The position numbers and the translations under genes are program-made. A stretch of 64,000 nucleotides of DNA from Brumimicrobium salinarum. Its GTDB lineage: Bacteria > Bacteroidota > Bacteroidia > Flavobacteriales_D > Crocinitomicaceae. The stretch spans positions 434,001 to 498,000 of the forward strand of contig NZ_PJNI01000001.1 in assembly GCF_002844555.1 (NCBI RefSeq). The letters are read 5' to 3'. The notes beneath the pieces were generated by a model. That model worked only from the letters and a program-made list of their open reading frames with translations, had not been told where the DNA came from and searched no databases. Shown here piece after piece: positions 17,139 through 26,845 of this stretch (its first letter is position 1; each line of letters opens with the position of its first letter).

Positions 17139-18107
17139 ATGGAAAAGCTGAAGAAAGAAGAATTTAAAAACGCCATAATTGATCTTAAAAAGGAAAAAAA
17201 TGCAGTTGTATTGGCGCATTATTATCAAGAAAAAGACATCCAAGAAGTTGCCGATTATATTGGTGACAGTTTAGGTTTGGCGGTTGAAGCTTCTAAAACA
17301 GATGCAGATATTATCGTCTTTGCGGGCGTTCATTTTATGGCTGAAACGGCAAAATTATTAAATCCATCTCGTAAAGTTGTTTTGCCAGATTTAGAAGCAG
17401 GCTGTTCACTTGCCGATTCTTGTCCGCCTGATCAATTTAAAGCTTTTGTAGACGCGTATCCCGATCATAAAGTGGTCACTTATGTCAATTGTTCGGCTGA
17501 AGTTAAAGCCTTAAGTGACATTGTTTGTACTTCTTCAAATGCGGTGGACATCATCAATTCTTTTCCGCCAGAACAAAAGTTGATTTTTGCTCCAGATCAA
17601 AATCTAGGGAAATACTTGATTAAAGAAACGGGAAGAGATTTAGTCCTTTGGGAAGGCGCTTGCATTGTTCACGAAGCATTTTCTTTCGATAAATTATTGA
17701 AGCTCAAAAATGAAAATCCATCGGCTAAAGTGGTGGCACATCCAGAATCTGAACCGCATATTTTAGATGTTGCGGATTACGTGGGTTCAACAAGTAAAAT
17801 GATCAACTACATCAAAACATCGGAGCACCAAACTTTTATTGTAGGAACCGAAGCTGGAATTTTGCACGAATTGAGCAAACAGGCGCCTGGCAAAACATTG
17901 ATTCCGCTACCGATTCATGAAGACAATACCTGTGCTTGCAGCGAATGTGCCTTTATGAAAGTCAATACATTAGAGAAAGTTTACAACTGTTTATTGCACG
18001 AAACGCCAGAAATAAACATTGCAGACTCCATTTTCGAAAAGGCAAAAGAACCGATTGTAAAAATGATTGAATTCTCAGCTCTAAACCCCGCTCCCGTTGA
18101 AAACTAA
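17139..18107 (+). CDS. nadA: quinolinate synthase NadA
   Basis: 322 residues. NadA condenses iminoaspartate with dihydroxyacetone phosphate to give quinolinate, the second step of de novo NAD synthesis, using a [4Fe-4S] cluster in the cytoplasm. 'VLAHYYQEKDIQEVADYIGD' is the N-terminal family signature. The three cluster cysteines fit C89 (EAGCSLADS), C175 (GACIVHEAF) and C270 (SECAFMKVN). The gene overlaps nadB by 11 bp, so the two are translationally coupled. A possible terminator-ending leader lies 50 nt upstream. nadC is not in the window. Confidence 0.96.
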   Translation: MEKLKKEEFKNAIIDLKKEKNAVVLAHYYQEKDIQEVADYIGDSLGLAVEASKTDADIIVFAGVHFMAETAKLLNPSRKVVLPDLEAGCSLADSCPPDQFKAFVDAYPDHKVVTYVNCSAEVKALSDIVCTSSNAVDIINSFPPEQKLIFAPDQNLGKYLIKETGRDLVLWEGACIVHEAFSFDKLLKLKNENPSAKVVAHPESEPHILDVADYVGSTSKMINYIKTSEHQTFIVGTEAGILHELSKQAPGKTLIPLPIHEDNTCACSECAFMKVNTLEKVYNCLLHETPEINIADSIFEKAKEPIVKMIEFSALNPAPVEN

Positions 18108-19563
18108 ATTTGACATATTGATTGTAGGCGCTGGCATAGCTGGTTTGTCTCAAGCACTTTCTTTAGCCGAAAAAGAGCCGACGTTAAAAATTGGTGTAAT
18201 TAGTAAATCTAAATTACAGGAGACCAATACCCGCATGGCACAAGGTGGAATTGCCGCGGTGATGTCAACACAGAAAGATAGTTATATCAATCACATTGAA
18301 GACACGATAAAAGCTTCTCAAAACAAAGCGAATGCCCAAGTTGTGAAATATGTGGTAGAACATGCTCACGATGGAATTCATCAATTGGAAAACTGGGGTG
18401 TAAAGTTCGATCATTTCAAAAATAAATATCATTTAGGACTCGAAGGTGGACATTCAAAAGCGCGAATTTTACATGTAAAAGATCAAACAGGAGCAGCCGT
18501 TCATGATCAATTGATTGCAGAATTAAGCAAACATCCTTCAATTACCGTTTTTGAATACAGCGAGGTAATAGAATTGCTTTTATCTGAAACAAAAGAAATA
18601 GCTGGAGCTGTACTTTACAATTACGAGGAAAAATCAACGCGCATATTAACGGCAAAAATTATTGTTTTGGCAACTGGTGGAATGGGACAAGTGTTTCAAT
18701 ACACCACAAATTCTTCAATTGCTTCGGGAGACGGAATTGCATTGGCGAAAAACATCGGTGCGGAAATCTCTAACTTAAAATCTATACAATTTCATCCGAC
18801 TGCTTTTAAAGAACAAGATAAAAAGCAAATGTTCTTAATCTCTGAAGCAGTGAGAGGAGCTGGAGCCTATGTCATTAATGAAAATGAAGAGCGCTTTTTG
18901 TTTAAATATGATCCAAGAGCAGAATTGGCAACTCGGGATATCGTCTCTGCTGCCATTTACCAAGAATTAAAAAATACAGCAACCAAAAACGTTTATTTGG
19001 ACTGCCGACATTTTGCCAAAGAAGTACTCGAAAATGAGTTTCCTTATATCTACAACTATTGTTTGAAAGCCGGATATGATTTACTTCAACAAGCGATTCC
19101 AATTACGCCAGCTGCTCATTACAGTTGTGGTGGGATTCAAGTAGATATCAACGGAAAAACCAATGTTCCACAACTTTATGCGATTGGAGAATGCGCCAAT
19201 ACAGGACTTCATGGCAATAATCGTTTGGCGTCAAATTCATTATTGGAAGCCATTGTTTTTACCAAAAACATGACCGAATCAATTGTCAAAGAACTACCAA
19301 AAGTCACATTTCAAACACTAATTAAAAAGAGTTTAAACAGCCTTCAACTTGAGCATAATTCATTTGATAAAATTAATGAATTACGTCAGCAGTTAAGAAT
19401 CCAGTTGACAGCTTACTTCATCCAAAAGACAGAGAAAGAGAAGAAGTCGCTTCAGGAATTATTATTGAAATGTAAAAATGAATTAAAACAACTTCCTACT
19501 CAAGAACTTGATGTTATTCACTTTAAATGGCATTTTGATTTAGTGGAAGAATTGATGGTATGA
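18097..19563 (+). CDS. nadB: L-aspartate oxidase NadB
   Basis: 488 residues with a TTG start at 18097 inside the end of nadA; the next in-frame ATG would remove the FAD motif. The flavoenzyme oxidises L-aspartate to iminoaspartate, the substrate of NadA. The FAD-binding 'ILIVGAGIAGLSQALSLAE' begins at residue 7. 'MAQGGIAAV', 'QFHPTAF', 'SEAVRGAGAYVIN', 'DPRAELATRDIV', 'YSCGGIQVD' and 'GLHGNNRLASNSLLEA' are the conserved patches of the NadB/SdhA/FrdA family, with the shorter tail expected of NadB. Together with nadA it gives quinolinate from aspartate. Confidence 0.96.
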   Translation: MKTKFDILIVGAGIAGLSQALSLAEKEPTLKIGVISKSKLQETNTRMAQGGIAAVMSTQKDSYINHIEDTIKASQNKANAQVVKYVVEHAHDGIHQLENWGVKFDHFKNKYHLGLEGGHSKARILHVKDQTGAAVHDQLIAELSKHPSITVFEYSEVIELLLSETKEIAGAVLYNYEEKSTRILTAKIIVLATGGMGQVFQYTTNSSIASGDGIALAKNIGAEISNLKSIQFHPTAFKEQDKKQMFLISEAVRGAGAYVINENEERFLFKYDPRAELATRDIVSAAIYQELKNTATKNVYLDCRHFAKEVLENEFPYIYNYCLKAGYDLLQQAIPITPAAHYSCGGIQVDINGKTNVPQLYAIGECANTGLHGNNRLASNSLLEAIVFTKNMTESIVKELPKVTFQTLIKKSLNSLQLEHNSFDKINELRQQLRIQLTAYFIQKTEKEKKSLQELLLKCKNELKQLPTQELDVIHFKWHFDLVEELMV

Positions 19564-19603
19564 TTGACAGATCCCCTTAACGTATAATGATTTACTTCAA
19601 AGT

Positions 19604-20266
19604 TTATCTTCTCAAAAACTCTCCATACTGCAAGACCCTAAAATCAATTGTATTCATCTTGGGGTTTTCTGCTTTCAGTTTTTTATACAAGGCCATGCTT
19701 CCCACTGCTCTATTGGCTGCACCAGATGGCGCGGTTAATGAAACTGTTTTAATAATGCGGTCTTCCAATTCAAGTGTATGAACTTTTGGAGTTGTTTCAC
19801 CTTGTCTTGTAAGTTGAATTTCAGGATAGTCTTTTAAATGTCTACGAAACAAATATTCGGGACCATTTTTAGAATTTCCTCCCGTAAACAACAAAGTATC
19901 TACGCTTGGATGTTCTTTGAGCAAAGAAATCAAGGGACGCAAAACAGGTTCTTGAATACCTAAATCAGAAGCATCTATTTTATTGCGGAAAGCATATTCC
20001 ACCATGTCGCAAATTCCAATTTTATGTGTTTTAAGGAAGTCTTCACGCTGTTGAATGGCTTTCCCTGTATTTTCATAATCTAGTTTTATACCGAAAATGC
20101 GCTCGATAATTTGCCACAATTGTCCGTCACGAGAACCATAGCAAAAGTCAACATCGCCGGGTTTAAGTTCGCCTGTTGTGAAACGCGGAGGAGGAAGCGT
20201 TCCCACAATGAGTTTCGTTGTGCCTTCGGGTATGTATGGAGGAAATGGATGTTGGTGTTTGAACAT
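19604..20266 (-). CDS. uracil-DNA glycosylase superfamily protein
   Basis: 220 residues, no signal peptide. The start 'KLIVGTLPPPRF' and the late 'VDTLLFTGGNSKNG' and 'SLTAPSGAANRA' sit where UDG-fold proteins have their two active-site motifs. 'DVDFCYGSRDGQLWQIIERI' is typical of a clade often annotated only as uracil-DNA glycosylase family protein. Whether it excises a base is uncertain because the catalytic Asp/Asn of classic families is not obvious. It converges on nadB (40 bp apart) and stands alone upstream. Confidence 0.75.
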   Translation of the reverse strand: MFKHQHPFPPYIPEGTTKLIVGTLPPPRFTTGELKPGDVDFCYGSRDGQLWQIIERIFGIKLDYENTGKAIQQREDFLKTHKIGICDMVEYAFRNKIDASDLGIQEPVLRPLISLLKEHPSVDTLLFTGGNSKNGPEYLFRRHLKDYPEIQLTRQGETTPKVHTLELEDRIIKTVSLTAPSGAANRAVGSMALYKKLKAENPKMNTIDFRVLQYGEFLRR

Positions 20267-20646
20267 GTATTTAATTTAATAATAAATTATGTCTCCGAAC
20301 ATTAAATCTACTTTGAATTAATATTTTTTACTTTTTTTCATTACCAAAAAAAGTAAAGCAAAAAAGTCTAGCGCTTGATCTTTTTTATTGTCTCCACTTA
20401 TAAAAGCCGATAATGTCGGTGATTTCTTCCGCAAGCTTCAGAACTTCCTCCATTATTAGCGGCTTCTATTTCGCTCCACCTTCTAAAAAAGATAATGCGC
20501 CTCCAAAACCACGAATAATTATGTAAAGGATTAATGTTTACTTCACACTATTTCAGTGATAAAATAAAAACTATAAAAAGAATTTTTGTTCTTCCGACAA
20601 TAAAATCAATTTCAGAATATTTTATCACTCAAAACTGAGAAAGACT
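20267..20646. other. 380-bp non-coding stretch with a long inverted repeat
   Basis: No credible gene. AGTGATAAAATA (20555-20566) and TATTTTATCACT (20618-20629) are exact 12-bp inverted repeats around a 51-nt AT-rich interval, and AAAGACT-TT-AGTCTTT (20640-20655) overlaps the M1 peptidase stop codon. On the minus strand this is the 3' region of the peptidase transcript, so the structures may stabilise or end it. The remainder, up to the UDG-like gene, shows nothing I can name. Confidence 0.5.
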
Positions 20647-22542
20647 TTAGTCTTTCTTTTTCCAATTATTGTTTTCAGGATCCGCATCCATCCATATTCC
20701 ACCTTCAATCTTTATCTCAACAATATTTTTCAGGTTTTCTAATTTAATTGTTGTTTGCGTAAGATCTTCTTTCCAAACGGCTGGGGTTTGATGAAAAGTT
20801 TTTGTTTTACCGTTTTTGAGTTTTACTTTTACATCAAATGGAACGGCCATTCCACCAATATTTTCTATTTGTAAAGTGACTTTTTTCCCATCTACCTCCA
20901 CTTCTTTTAATGCCACATCCATGTAGTTGTTGCTAAAGAACCAATTGTACCAGAACCAATTGAGGTTTTCTCTTGTGATGTCGTTAAAAGAATAAAACAT
21001 ATCCCATGGAATAGGGTGTTTTCCATTCCATCGGTCCATAAAGCCATGTAATGCAGACAGAAATTTTTCCTCTCCTAAATAATCACGTAGTGCAAGATAG
21101 GCGAGTGCAGCTTTTCCATAACTATTTGTGCCGGCACCTAAACCACTCATGATATTAGAAGGCGTAATAATTGGCAAGTCTAGTTCTAATGAATTATTAT
21201 TACTCCAACGTTCAACTCTAAATTGTTTAAAATTTGCCGTTGCTTTTTCATAGCCTAAGTCTTCAATTCCAATTAAATATTCAAAAGTTGTAGCCCAACC
21301 TTCATCCATAAAGGCAAAGCGGGTTTCATTGATTCCCATGTAGAAAGGGAAATAGGTGTGCGCTACTTCATGTTGCATCACAAAACGGGTGAACTTCTCA
21401 TCATCATTAGAAGAATCATTGGCCATCATTGGGTATTCCATGTTTGCAAATCCTCTTACAACTGTCATTTTAGAGTAGGGATAAGGAACGCCAGGCGTAT
21501 TATTCGAAAACCATTTTAAAGTGTTTTTTCCATATTCAACCATCTTCTTAAAATCCTTCGATGATTCATCATAAGCAGATTGAAAACTTGCTCTGCGTCC
21601 TGTTTTATTGTCTACCACAACACTTCCAGCATCCCAATTGTAGTGATTGCTCGTGGCGATGGAAATGTCATTGATGTTATCCGTTTTCCATTTCCATGTG
21701 TTGCTTTCCTTTTGTTGGGTGATTCCACCTTTTTTGACATCTTCTTGATCTACAATGCGAATAACCTCATCGGAAACCATTGATTTTTCAAGTAGATCCG
21801 CATATTTTGAAGTTAAAACTTCTCTCGGATTCAATAAATCTCCCGTTGCCCAAACGATATAATCTTTAGGAACAGTGACTTGAAAAGTATAATCGTTGAA
21901 GTTATTGTAAAATTCTTGCGAACCTGCGTAAGGCATTCTGTCCCAACCTTCGTAATCGTCATACACTGCAACACGTGGATAAAAATAGGCCAAAAAGAAG
22001 GTAGTAGAATCAATAGCACCTTCTCTTCCACTTTGTTTAGAAACATCGAAATGCCAGTCAAAACCAAGTTCTATAGTTGAATTTGGCGCCAAAGGTTCTT
22101 GCAAACGAATTTTCTTATTGATACCGTCATTTTCGCTGTTCCATTCCGCTTGAACTCCATTTTCTGTATAGGAATTAATGTGCATTCCCGAAGTTAGATA
22201 ATCGTCAGTTACAGTTCTTAAGCGCGGTGCAGCAGGTTTATGGTGGTTCAATATCAACTTAAAGCGCAATTCTTTTAAGGTGTCTGGACTGCTATTGGTG
22301 TAAGAAATCGTTTGTTTTCCTTTTATGGTTCTGTTTGGCGGATCGATAGTGATATGCATGTCATAAACACCACGATTTTGCCAATAGTTTTCACCTGGCT
22401 TTCCATCCATTGCACGTGTACCATTTTCATAGGCTTGTTTTACGCTACGGGGTTGGTAGAGGTTTTGGGAAAATGTTAATTCTGTGAGAAAAACGCAAGC
22501 GATAAGAAAAGTGATTTCTTTAATTCTTGTTGATTTGAACAT
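20647..22542 (-). CDS. exported M1-family metallopeptidase
   Basis: 631 residues from the ATG at 22542, chosen because it starts a good signal peptide ('MFKSTRIKEITFLIACVFLTELTFSQ'); the frame continues upstream for 32 unlikely residues. The zinc site is H391-E-V-A-H395 with the third ligand E414 in 'FMDEGWATTFE', the HExxH-x18-E spacing of M1 (gluzincin) aminopeptidases. 'GFANMEYPMM' takes the place of the GxMEN exopeptidase motif. The N-terminal beta domain ('YDMHITIDPPNRTIKGKQTI') is also typical. It probably trims peptides in the periplasm or at the surface; there is no T9SS tail. Confidence 0.93.
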   Translation of the reverse strand: MFKSTRIKEITFLIACVFLTELTFSQNLYQPRSVKQAYENGTRAMDGKPGENYWQNRGVYDMHITIDPPNRTIKGKQTISYTNSSPDTLKELRFKLILNHHKPAAPRLRTVTDDYLTSGMHINSYTENGVQAEWNSENDGINKKIRLQEPLAPNSTIELGFDWHFDVSKQSGREGAIDSTTFFLAYFYPRVAVYDDYEGWDRMPYAGSQEFYNNFNDYTFQVTVPKDYIVWATGDLLNPREVLTSKYADLLEKSMVSDEVIRIVDQEDVKKGGITQQKESNTWKWKTDNINDISIATSNHYNWDAGSVVVDNKTGRRASFQSAYDESSKDFKKMVEYGKNTLKWFSNNTPGVPYPYSKMTVVRGFANMEYPMMANDSSNDDEKFTRFVMQHEVAHTYFPFYMGINETRFAFMDEGWATTFEYLIGIEDLGYEKATANFKQFRVERWSNNNSLELDLPIITPSNIMSGLGAGTNSYGKAALAYLALRDYLGEEKFLSALHGFMDRWNGKHPIPWDMFYSFNDITRENLNWFWYNWFFSNNYMDVALKEVEVDGKKVTLQIENIGGMAVPFDVKVKLKNGKTKTFHQTPAVWKEDLTQTTIKLENLKNIVEIKIEGGIWMDADPENNNWKKKD

Positions 22543-22611
22543 GATATTGGCAAATTTTAAAATTACACGTGGCGCAAAGATAACAAAATGTCTTCCGTGT
22601 TTTTTTTTATA

Positions 22612-22645
22612 ACTGTAGATACGCACGGCCGTGCGCATCTACAGT
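22612..22645. repeat. 34-nt near-perfect palindrome
   Basis: The left arm ACTGTAGATACGCACGG and the right arm CCGTGCGCATCTACAGT pair with a single mismatch and essentially no loop. The GC-rich core (GCACGGCCGTGC) stands out in AT-rich DNA. It lies between the peptidase and pyruvate carboxylase genes, both on the minus strand. I recall similar GTAGA...TCTAC palindromes as dispersed elements in other genomes, so it may be a REP-like unit rather than a terminator. Confidence 0.7.
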
Positions 22646-22740
22646 ATAAAAAACTACCTTTTACACCATCTCTAAACTCTCCTTTTTTTCCTCTCTCTGC
22701 CGATAAAAAATCGGCAACCTCTCCCTAAAACCTCTCCCTA

Positions 22741-22772
22741 TCTAATATTTACGATTCATCGTAAATATTAGA
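22741..22772 (-). terminator. hairpin directly after the pyruvate carboxylase stop codon
   Basis: Perfect 14-bp arms TCTAATATTTACGA (22741-22754) and TCGTAAATATTAGA (22759-22772) around TTCA, one base from the stop codon of the minus-strand gene. There is no clean T-run, so it may be a 3'-end stabiliser rather than a classic terminator. A second small hairpin GCCGAT-AAAAA-ATCGGC lies at about 22699-22715. Confidence 0.55.
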
Positions 22773-22773
22773 T

Positions 22774-25700
22774 TCATTCCATTTCCACAACCAAATCATC
22801 GGCGTGTACCATCGTTCCTTCTTTCAGGTAAATCTTTTTGATTTTCCCATCGACGTTTGCACAAATTGTAGTTCCCATTTTCATGGCTTCAATGACGAAT
22901 AATCCTTGGTTTTTCTCCACGACATCGCCTTCTTTTACCATTATGGAAGCCAAAGATCCTTGTAGTGGAGCACCCACTTCATTTGGATTCTCTTTGTCTA
23001 CTTTTTGATGAACGACTTTCTCTACGGCTATAGTGTTGTCTTTTATGTCTGTACTTCTGGTTTGACCGTTGAGTTTAAAGAAAACCGTTTTTTCACCATC
23101 TTCATTGGCTTCTGTGATTGAAATCAACTCAATTAAGAGCGTTTTTCCTTTGTCTAATTCTACAATGATTTCCTCTCCCGGTTGTAGTCCATAGAAGAAG
23201 TTTTTCGTTGGAATTTGCATCACTTTTCCAAATTTCGTGTAATGATTGTATAAATCAGCAAACACTTTTGGATATAATTTATAGGACAAGAAATCGGTAA
23301 TTTCCCAAGCTCTGTCCATGCCTTGATCAAATTCTTTTTTAAACTCGGCAAATTCTTTATCGAAATCTATCGGTTCTAAATGTGCGTTAGGTCTATCAGT
23401 ATATGGCTGTTCATCTCTTAGCACAATTTTTTGTACTTCTTCTGGGAATCCACCAACGGGCTGACCCAAATCACCTTTAAAGAAGCTTTTCACCGATTCT
23501 GGGAAGGAAAGTGATTCTCCTTTTTCCATAAATTCCTCAATAGTAATGTTGTTACTCACGAGGTATTGTGCCATATCTCCCACAACTTTCGAACTTGGCG
23601 TTACCTTAATCACGTTGCCAAATAAGTCATTGACTTTGGCGTACATGTCGGTGATTTCTGTAAATCGGTCTCTCAAGCCTAAAGATTCCGCTTGTGGCAA
23701 TAAGTTTGAATATTGTCCTCCAGGAATTTCGTGTTTATACACTTCTCCCGTTCCAGATTTCAATCCAGATTCAAACGGATAATAGTAATCTCTCACATCC
23801 GACCAATAGTTAGAATATTCATTCAGTTTTTGAATGTCCATTTTGTTTTCTCTTTCTTGAAAACGCATGGCTTCGGCAACAGAATTGAAATTCGGCTGAG
23901 AAGTTAAACCGCTTAATCCGCCGAGTGCCACATCTACCACATCAACTCCCGCTTCGATAGCTTTGAGATACGTAGCCGATTGTACCGATGAAGTATCATG
24001 TGTATGTAAATGAATTGGAATCTTAATTTCTGACTTTAAAGCAGTAACCAATTCTTTGGCTGCATAAGGTTTAAGCAATCCTGCCATATCTTTAATGGCC
24101 AAAATATGTGCTCCGGAGTTTTCAATCTCTTTGGCAAGATTTAAATAATATTTCAGATTGTATTTTTGTTCATTTGGATCTAAAATATCGCCAGTGTAGC
24201 ACATTGAACCTTCTGCTAATCCATTGGTGTTTTTTCGCACGTGTTCAATCGCTGGACCAATTGATTTCATCCAGTTTTGAGAATCGAAAATTCTAAAAAT
24301 ATCTACTCCGTTTTCCCAAGCTTCCTTTACAAAACGTTCGATTAAATTATCGGGATATGCTGTATAACCCACACCATTTGAACCACGCAATAACATTTGT
24401 AGAAGTACATTGGGCATGGCTTCACGCAAAATACGTAAACGCTCCCACGGATTTTCTTTCAAAAAGCGCATGCACACATCAAAAGTAGCACCTCCCCAAA
24501 CTTCCATGCTGAAAACTTCAGGGTGATTCATGGCAAAACCTTTGGCTACTTTTTCTAAATCGTAGGTACGCATACGTGTCGCCAACAAACTTTGGTGCGC
24601 ATCTCGCATAGTCGTATCTGTGTAGTGAATTTTCTTTTCCTTGCTCAACCATTTAGAAAATTCTTCTGGACCTAATTCTGTAAGCAAGTCTTTTGTTCCT
24701 TTCGGATACGCAGCTTGTTTGTCAAATTTAGGCACTTGCGGTTTTACCAATTTCTTATTTGGATCGAAAGATTGAACATCAGGATTTCCATTAACAATGA
24801 TATCACCTAAGAAATTTAGCATTTTCTCTGCTCTGTTTCTCGGTTCCTGAATGTCAAACAACTCTGGCGTATTGGCAATATAATTTACCGTAACTTTCCC
24901 TTCTCTAAAAGTAGAATCATTAAGAATATTGTTGAGGAAAGCCATATTGGTCTTTACACCTCTCACTCTAAATTCAGCCAAAGCACGACGCATCTTTCGA
25001 CAAGCGCCATCTAAAGTTCTACTGTTGGCCGTGATTTTCGTTAACATAGAATCAAAGAAGGGAGAAATAGTTACGCCTTGGTAAACACTCCCAGAATCTA
25101 ATCGAATTCCGAAACCGCTTCCACTTCTGTAAGTGGTGATTGTTCCATAATCGGGCTTAAAATCATTTTTAGGATCCTCTGTTGTGATTCTACATTGCAC
25201 TGCAAAACCATTCGTAGATATTGTATCTTGACTAAAAATCTTGATTTGTTCGTCTCCCAATTTATAACCACCAGCGATAAACAACTGCGATTTTACAATA
25301 TCAATTCCTGTAACGACTTCCGTAACGGTGTGTTCTACCTGAATTCTTGGATTTACCTCAATAAAATAAATACTTTGATCTTCATCAACCAAAAACTCAA
25401 CAGTTCCAGCGTTACTGTAATTTACAGCCTTACCAATGTCTAAGGCATATTTATACAATTTTTCTTTTACCTCTTCTGCTAAATCAACAGAAGGAGCAAT
25501 TTCAATTACTTTTTGATAACGACGTTGCACAGAACAATCACGTTCGTACATGTGAACTAAATTGCCGTGTTGATCACCAAGGATTTGAACCTCGATATGT
25601 TTTGGGTTTTGTACGTATTTTTCAATGAAAACAGTATCGTCTCCAAACGCTGCTTTTGCTTCCCGTTTAGATTCTGGGTAAGCTTGTTTCAGTTGATCTT

Positions 25701-26226
25701 TGTTTTGAATTACACGCATTCCTCGACCTCCACCACCAGAAGCGGCTTTTAGCATGACAGGATAACCAATTTTATCAGCCTCTTCAAGTGCTAAATCAAC
25801 AGTCGTGAGTTCCTTTTTATTACTTTCAATTATAGGAACATTGTTGTCGATAGCCACTTGTTTGGCCATGACTTTATCACCTAATGATTTCAAAACAGAA
25901 ACATCTGGACCAATGAATATAATTCCGTTGTCTCTACAGGCTTGGGCAAAATCTGCATTTTCAGATAAAAATCCATATCCGGGATGAATGGCATCGATGT
26001 TATTTTCTTTAGCAACTTGAATAATTTTATCAATGTCTAAATAAGGTTTAATTGGATCGTCATCTTCTCCTATTTGATAAGCTTCATCCGCTTTGTAACG
26101 GTGTAAGGAATAACGGTCTTCGAAAGTGTAAATTCCTACGGTTCTTAATCCGATTTCTGTACAAGAACGAAAGATTCTAATGGCGATTTCACCTCTGTTG
26201 GCAACGAGAACTTTATTAATTTTCAT
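22774..26226 (-). CDS. pyc: pyruvate carboxylase
   Basis: 1150 residues, full length for the single-chain enzyme. Order: biotin carboxylase (1 to about 460; ATP-grasp loop 'KAASGGGGRGM', 'FIEVNPRIQVEHTVTE'), carboxyltransferase (about 535-1000; 'TTMRDAHQSLLATRMRT', 'HLHTHDTS') and a C-terminal biotinyl domain with K1116 in 'EAMKMG' as the biotin site. It carboxylates pyruvate to oxaloacetate using ATP and bicarbonate. With the NADP-malic enzyme at 34 kb it sets carbon flow at the pyruvate/C4 node, and it may matter for anaplerotic CO2 fixation. It appears to be transcribed alone. Confidence 0.97.
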   Translation of the reverse strand: MKINKVLVANRGEIAIRIFRSCTEIGLRTVGIYTFEDRYSLHRYKADEAYQIGEDDDPIKPYLDIDKIIQVAKENNIDAIHPGYGFLSENADFAQACRDNGIIFIGPDVSVLKSLGDKVMAKQVAIDNNVPIIESNKKELTTVDLALEEADKIGYPVMLKAASGGGGRGMRVIQNKDQLKQAYPESKREAKAAFGDDTVFIEKYVQNPKHIEVQILGDQHGNLVHMYERDCSVQRRYQKVIEIAPSVDLAEEVKEKLYKYALDIGKAVNYSNAGTVEFLVDEDQSIYFIEVNPRIQVEHTVTEVVTGIDIVKSQLFIAGGYKLGDEQIKIFSQDTISTNGFAVQCRITTEDPKNDFKPDYGTITTYRSGSGFGIRLDSGSVYQGVTISPFFDSMLTKITANSRTLDGACRKMRRALAEFRVRGVKTNMAFLNNILNDSTFREGKVTVNYIANTPELFDIQEPRNRAEKMLNFLGDIIVNGNPDVQSFDPNKKLVKPQVPKFDKQAAYPKGTKDLLTELGPEEFSKWLSKEKKIHYTDTTMRDAHQSLLATRMRTYDLEKVAKGFAMNHPEVFSMEVWGGATFDVCMRFLKENPWERLRILREAMPNVLLQMLLRGSNGVGYTAYPDNLIERFVKEAWENGVDIFRIFDSQNWMKSIGPAIEHVRKNTNGLAEGSMCYTGDILDPNEQKYNLKYYLNLAKEIENSGAHILAIKDMAGLLKPYAAKELVTALKSEIKIPIHLHTHDTSSVQSATYLKAIEAGVDVVDVALGGLSGLTSQPNFNSVAEAMRFQERENKMDIQKLNEYSNYWSDVRDYYYPFESGLKSGTGEVYKHEIPGGQYSNLLPQAESLGLRDRFTEITDMYAKVNDLFGNVIKVTPSSKVVGDMAQYLVSNNITIEEFMEKGESLSFPESVKSFFKGDLGQPVGGFPEEVQKIVLRDEQPYTDRPNAHLEPIDFDKEFAEFKKEFDQGMDRAWEITDFLSYKLYPKVFADLYNHYTKFGKVMQIPTKNFFYGLQPGEEIIVELDKGKTLLIELISITEANEDGEKTVFFKLNGQTRSTDIKDNTIAVEKVVHQKVDKENPNEVGAPLQGSLASIMVKEGDVVEKNQGLFVIEAMKMGTTICANVDGKIKKIYLKEGTMVHADDLVVEME

Positions 26227-26409
26227 CTATTGGCTTTTTGTAATTTTTGGGTATTTTATAATGCAATTTGCCTTAATATCGTGATTTTCGAATGATTTTT
26301 GAACACTTTCACTTCATTTTTAGAAAATTTATGAAAAAGGTTGTTGTAGAAATTTCTGCAAACTTTTGAGTAGGTTTTAATTCTTATCTTTAACCATTAA
26401 AATTATAGA

Positions 26410-26757
26410 ATGAGTATCAATTGGATTTTATTGATTATTGGAGGTTTATTTGAAACCGGATTTGCAATTAGCTTAGGAAAAGCACAAGAAAGTTCAGGTA
26501 AAGAATTATGGATCTGGTTAATTACTTTTGTGGTATGTGTTAGTATTAGCATGTATTTGCTTTTTAAAGCAATGGGAGGAGAACACGCAATTCCTGTTGG
26601 AACAGCTTATGCTGTATGGGGAGCTATCGGGGCAATAGGAACAGTGATTGGCGGTATTGTATTATTTAAAGAACCAGTTACTTTTTGGCGTTTGTTTTTC
26701 TTATTGACTTTAATTATTTCAATTGTTGGATTACAAATGGTGAGCAGTAAAACTTAG
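26410..26757 (+). CDS. SMR-family small exporter, Gdx/SugE-like
   Basis: 115 residues in four transmembrane helices. Glu in TM1 ('GGLFETGFAISLG') is the proton/substrate-coupling residue of small multidrug resistance proteins. 'IPVGTAYAVWGAIGAIGT' in TM3 and 'LFKEPVTFWR' in the last loop are closer to the guanidinium-exporter (Gdx, formerly SugE) branch than to EmrE as I remember them. It would work as an antiparallel dimer in the inner membrane. I see no guanidine riboswitch in the 183 bp upstream. Substrate is inferred only. Confidence 0.85.
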   Translation: MSINWILLIIGGLFETGFAISLGKAQESSGKELWIWLITFVVCVSISMYLLFKAMGGEHAIPVGTAYAVWGAIGAIGTVIGGIVLFKEPVTFWRLFFLLTLIISIVGLQMVSSKT

Positions 26758-26769
26758 AAAAGTAATTAC

Positions 26770-26831
26770 CTTGAGTTTTCAAAGAGAAACAAAACGATTA
26801 TGTGTTTATGTTTCTCTCTGAAAAATTCAAG
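26770..26831. terminator. bidirectional hairpin between the SMR and crotonase genes
   Basis: A long imperfect stem: CTTGAGTTTTCAAAGAGAAACA (from 26770) pairs with TGTTTCTCTCTGAAAAATTCAAG (to 26831) with a few mismatches and a loop of about 17 nt. It lies between convergent genes and can serve both. Confidence 0.6.
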
Positions 26832-26845
26832 TTTTCAAATATATT

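Noticed and set aside
26227-26409. Guanidine riboswitch upstream of the Gdx-like exporter
   Set aside because: The 183-bp divergent gap is AT-rich and shows none of the conserved paired elements I would expect.
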